Assembly (NCBI GenBank): GCA_030641945.1
Contig: DAOWLL010000051.1
Location: 1 to 8,274, forward strand
Direction of reading: 5' to 3'
DNA from: Gammaproteobacteria bacterium
GTDB lineage: Bacteria; Pseudomonadota; Gammaproteobacteria; SZUA-229
DNA length: 8,274 bases
The notes beneath the pieces were generated by a model. The model was given only the letters and a program-made list of their open reading frames with translations, made no database searches and was not told the DNA's origin. Each line of letters begins with the position of its first letter. Position 1 is the first letter of the stretch. The position numbers and the translations under genes are program-made. Positions 7,085 through 8,274 of the stretch are shown in pieces.

Positions 7085-8158
7085 TCAACGCACGTTGTAA
7101 TATATCTTCTCCGAAATTTCATGCCAGGCCACAACCTGTTTTCGGAACTTGTCATAGGAGCTGTAGATTTCTTTCGCGGCCGGATTCTTGCCGGCGAGCT
7201 CTGATACCACTTCTTCAGACAGCGCCTTGAGCTTTGTCAGAACATCGTCGGGCAGCTTGCGCACGTCCACCTTATGCTTGTTTACCAGCGTATCGAGTGC
7301 TGCATTGTTTTTTGCGGTGAATTCGGTCGACATTTCCTGGTTAACCATTTTGCAGGCGTTGCGCACGATGCTTTGCAGGTCCTTGCCAAGTGCGTCAAAG
7401 GCCTTTTTGTTGATCAATGCTTCAAGTGTTGTACCCGGTTCGTGCCAGCCCGGATAGTAGTAATATTTTGCCGCTTTGTATAAACCAAACGCCAGGTCAT
7501 TGTAAGGCCCGACCCATTCAGTCGCATCGATTGCGCCGGTCTTGAGCGAAGTAAACAGTTCACCACCCGGCAAATTGACCGGGGTGCCGCCAGCGCGTTT
7601 AAGCACTTCGCCACCGAGCCCGGGTATACGCATTTTCAAACCATTCAGGTCGTTTACGCTGTTTATTTCCTTGTTAAACCAGCCAGCCATCTGCACCGTT
7701 GTATTTCCAGCCGCAGCCGGCAATACGCCAAACGGCTCATAGGTCTGTTCCCACAACTGCATACCACCGCCGTGATACAACCATGCCGTCATTTCCTGTG
7801 AATTCATACCAAAAGGAACGGTGGAGAAAAACTGTGCTTCTTCAATTTTTCCTTTCCAGTAATAGGCAGCACCGTGCCCTAACTCCGCAGTTCCGCGCGA
7901 CACCGCATCGAACACCTCAAACGCGGGCACCAGTTCACCTGCGCCGTAGACTTTCACTTTAATGCGGCCATCTGTCATTTCGGTGATCGCTTGCGCCAGC
8001 AGATTTGCGCCTGTACCCAATACCGGGAAGTTCTTTGGCCAGGTCGTTACCATTTTCCATTTGAGTTTCGTATCGGCACGCGCGATCATCGGCGCCGCAA
8101 CACTGCTGGCTGCTACACTACTGATTCCCGCTTTCTTAATAAAGTCACGACGTTTCAT
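7085..8158 (-). CDS. TRAP transporter solute-binding protein (DctP/TakP-like), Tat-exported
   Basis: A 357-residue periplasmic binding protein for a secondary TRAP uptake system, which would hand a small organic acid to membrane subunits DctQ and DctM. The N-terminus MKRRDFIKKAG matches the twin-arginine consensus, followed by an Ala-rich stretch with likely cleavage after ARA (residue 28). Family marks are KWKMVTTWPKNFP (33-45), the ligand-contacting arginine block MRIPG (Arg177), GGELFTSLKTGAIDATEWVGPYND (199-221, with Glu214-Trp215) and YYYYPGWHEPG (232-242). This pattern resembles the alpha-keto acid binding protein TakP, so a 2-oxo or hydroxy acid is the best guess. The ATG has GAGAG 7 nt upstream. 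No dctQ or dctM gene is in the window, and any that exist would have to lie beyond 8274 or elsewhere. It runs convergent to the lipoprotein gene. Confidence 0.93.
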   Translation of the reverse strand: MKRRDFIKKAGISSVAASSVAAPMIARADTKLKWKMVTTWPKNFPVLGTGANLLAQAITEMTDGRIKVKVYGAGELVPAFEVFDAVSRGTAELGHGAAYYWKGKIEEAQFFSTVPFGMNSQEMTAWLYHGGGMQLWEQTYEPFGVLPAAAGNTTVQMAGWFNKEINSVNDLNGLKMRIPGLGGEVLKRAGGTPVNLPGGELFTSLKTGAIDATEWVGPYNDLAFGLYKAAKYYYYPGWHEPGTTLEALINKKAFDALGKDLQSIVRNACKMVNQEMSTEFTAKNNAALDTLVNKHKVDVRKLPDDVLTKLKALSEEVVSELAGKNPAAKEIYSSYDKFRKQVVAWHEISEKIYYNVR

Positions 8159-8165
8159 TTTGTTA

Positions 8166-8170
8166 CTCTC
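8166..8170 (-). promoter_or_regulatory. Shine-Dalgarno GAGAG of the TRAP binding-protein gene
   Basis: On the minus strand GAGAG is followed by a 7-nt gap and ATG at 8158. It confirms the start that gives the Tat signal. Confidence 0.6.
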
Positions 8171-8183
8171 ATAGATAGTTTTT

Positions 8184-8211
8184 TAACCGCAAAGGCGCAA
8201 AGAACGCAAAG
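8184..8211. repeat. Short-period CGCAAAG repeat, copy next to the TRAP gene
   Basis: CGC recurs at 8188, 8196 and 8205 with the unit CGCAAAG separated by one or two bases. It is of the same type as the reverse complement of positions 1-26, in the opposite orientation. It lies 26 nt upstream of the TRAP gene start on that gene's strand. Confidence 0.75.
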
Positions 8212-8226
8212 TTAATTGATTGTTTT

Positions 8227-8254
8227 TACCGCAGAGGCGCGGAGACGCAGAGAA
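8227..8254. repeat. Short-period CGCAGAG repeat, second copy
   Basis: CGC recurs at 8230, 8238 and 8246 with the unit CGCAGAG or CGCGGAG. It is a direct, diverged copy of 8184-8211, with A to G changes in the spacers. Remaining bases 8255-8274 are AT-rich with no visible feature. Confidence 0.72.
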
Positions 8255-8274
8255 CATTTAATTGTATATATGAG

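Noticed and set aside
7086..7097. Palindrome CAACG-CA-CGTTG at the end of the TRAP gene as a terminator
   Set aside because: The stem is five pairs with a two-base loop and no T run, so it is not a credible terminator.
7188..7457. Plus-strand reading frame within the TRAP gene
   Set aside because: Ser/Leu-rich shadow of the TRAP coding strand with no independent support.
8172..8200. Possible minus-strand promoter TTGCGC, 17 nt, TATCTA for the TRAP gene
   Set aside because: Both boxes match the consensus poorly, and the implied transcription start near 8165 would fall inside the Shine-Dalgarno sequence.

Overview
The window looks like chromosomal DNA from a gammaproteobacterium of moderate GC content (not computed). 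The main reasons are a full-length PlsB-type glycerol-3-phosphate acyltransferase, which is largely a gammaproteobacterial enzyme, and a DUF2288 protein typical of proteobacteria. No species can be named from the sequence alone.

Layout: positions 1-63 hold short periodic GCG-containing repeats. From 158 to 7071 five genes run in the same direction with almost no space between them. They are a DUF2288 protein (158-490), a MerB-like alkylmercury lyase family protein (480-1139, overlapping its neighbour by 11 nt), plsB (1156-3621), a large AsmA-like DUF748 protein (3625-6297, 3 nt after plsB) and a small putative Ca-binding lipoprotein with an Ig-like region (6370-7071). Convergent to these, only 13 nt away, is a Tat-exported TRAP-type solute-binding protein (7085-8158, minus strand). 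The right edge (8184-8254) carries two more short repeats of the same general kind as those at the left edge, in the opposite orientation. No gap between genes exceeds 300 nt, and I see no tRNA, rRNA, CRISPR array or transposase.

How the genes may work together: PlsB performs the first acylation in phospholipid synthesis at the inner membrane. The gene directly behind it encodes a membrane-anchored, mostly periplasmic AsmA-like protein, a superfamily whose better studied members move phospholipids towards the outer membrane. The tight plsB-DUF748 pair therefore suggests coupled phospholipid synthesis and export. The MerB-like protein keeps the Cys-Asp-Cys residues of organomercurial lyase but has no mercury reductase, regulator or transporter beside it, so its substrate is open. 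The DUF748 protein also contains a roughly 200-residue tandem duplication in which each copy has a cysteine pair, which I regard as the most interesting structural feature. I did not find clear evidence for a wholly new defence or mobile system.
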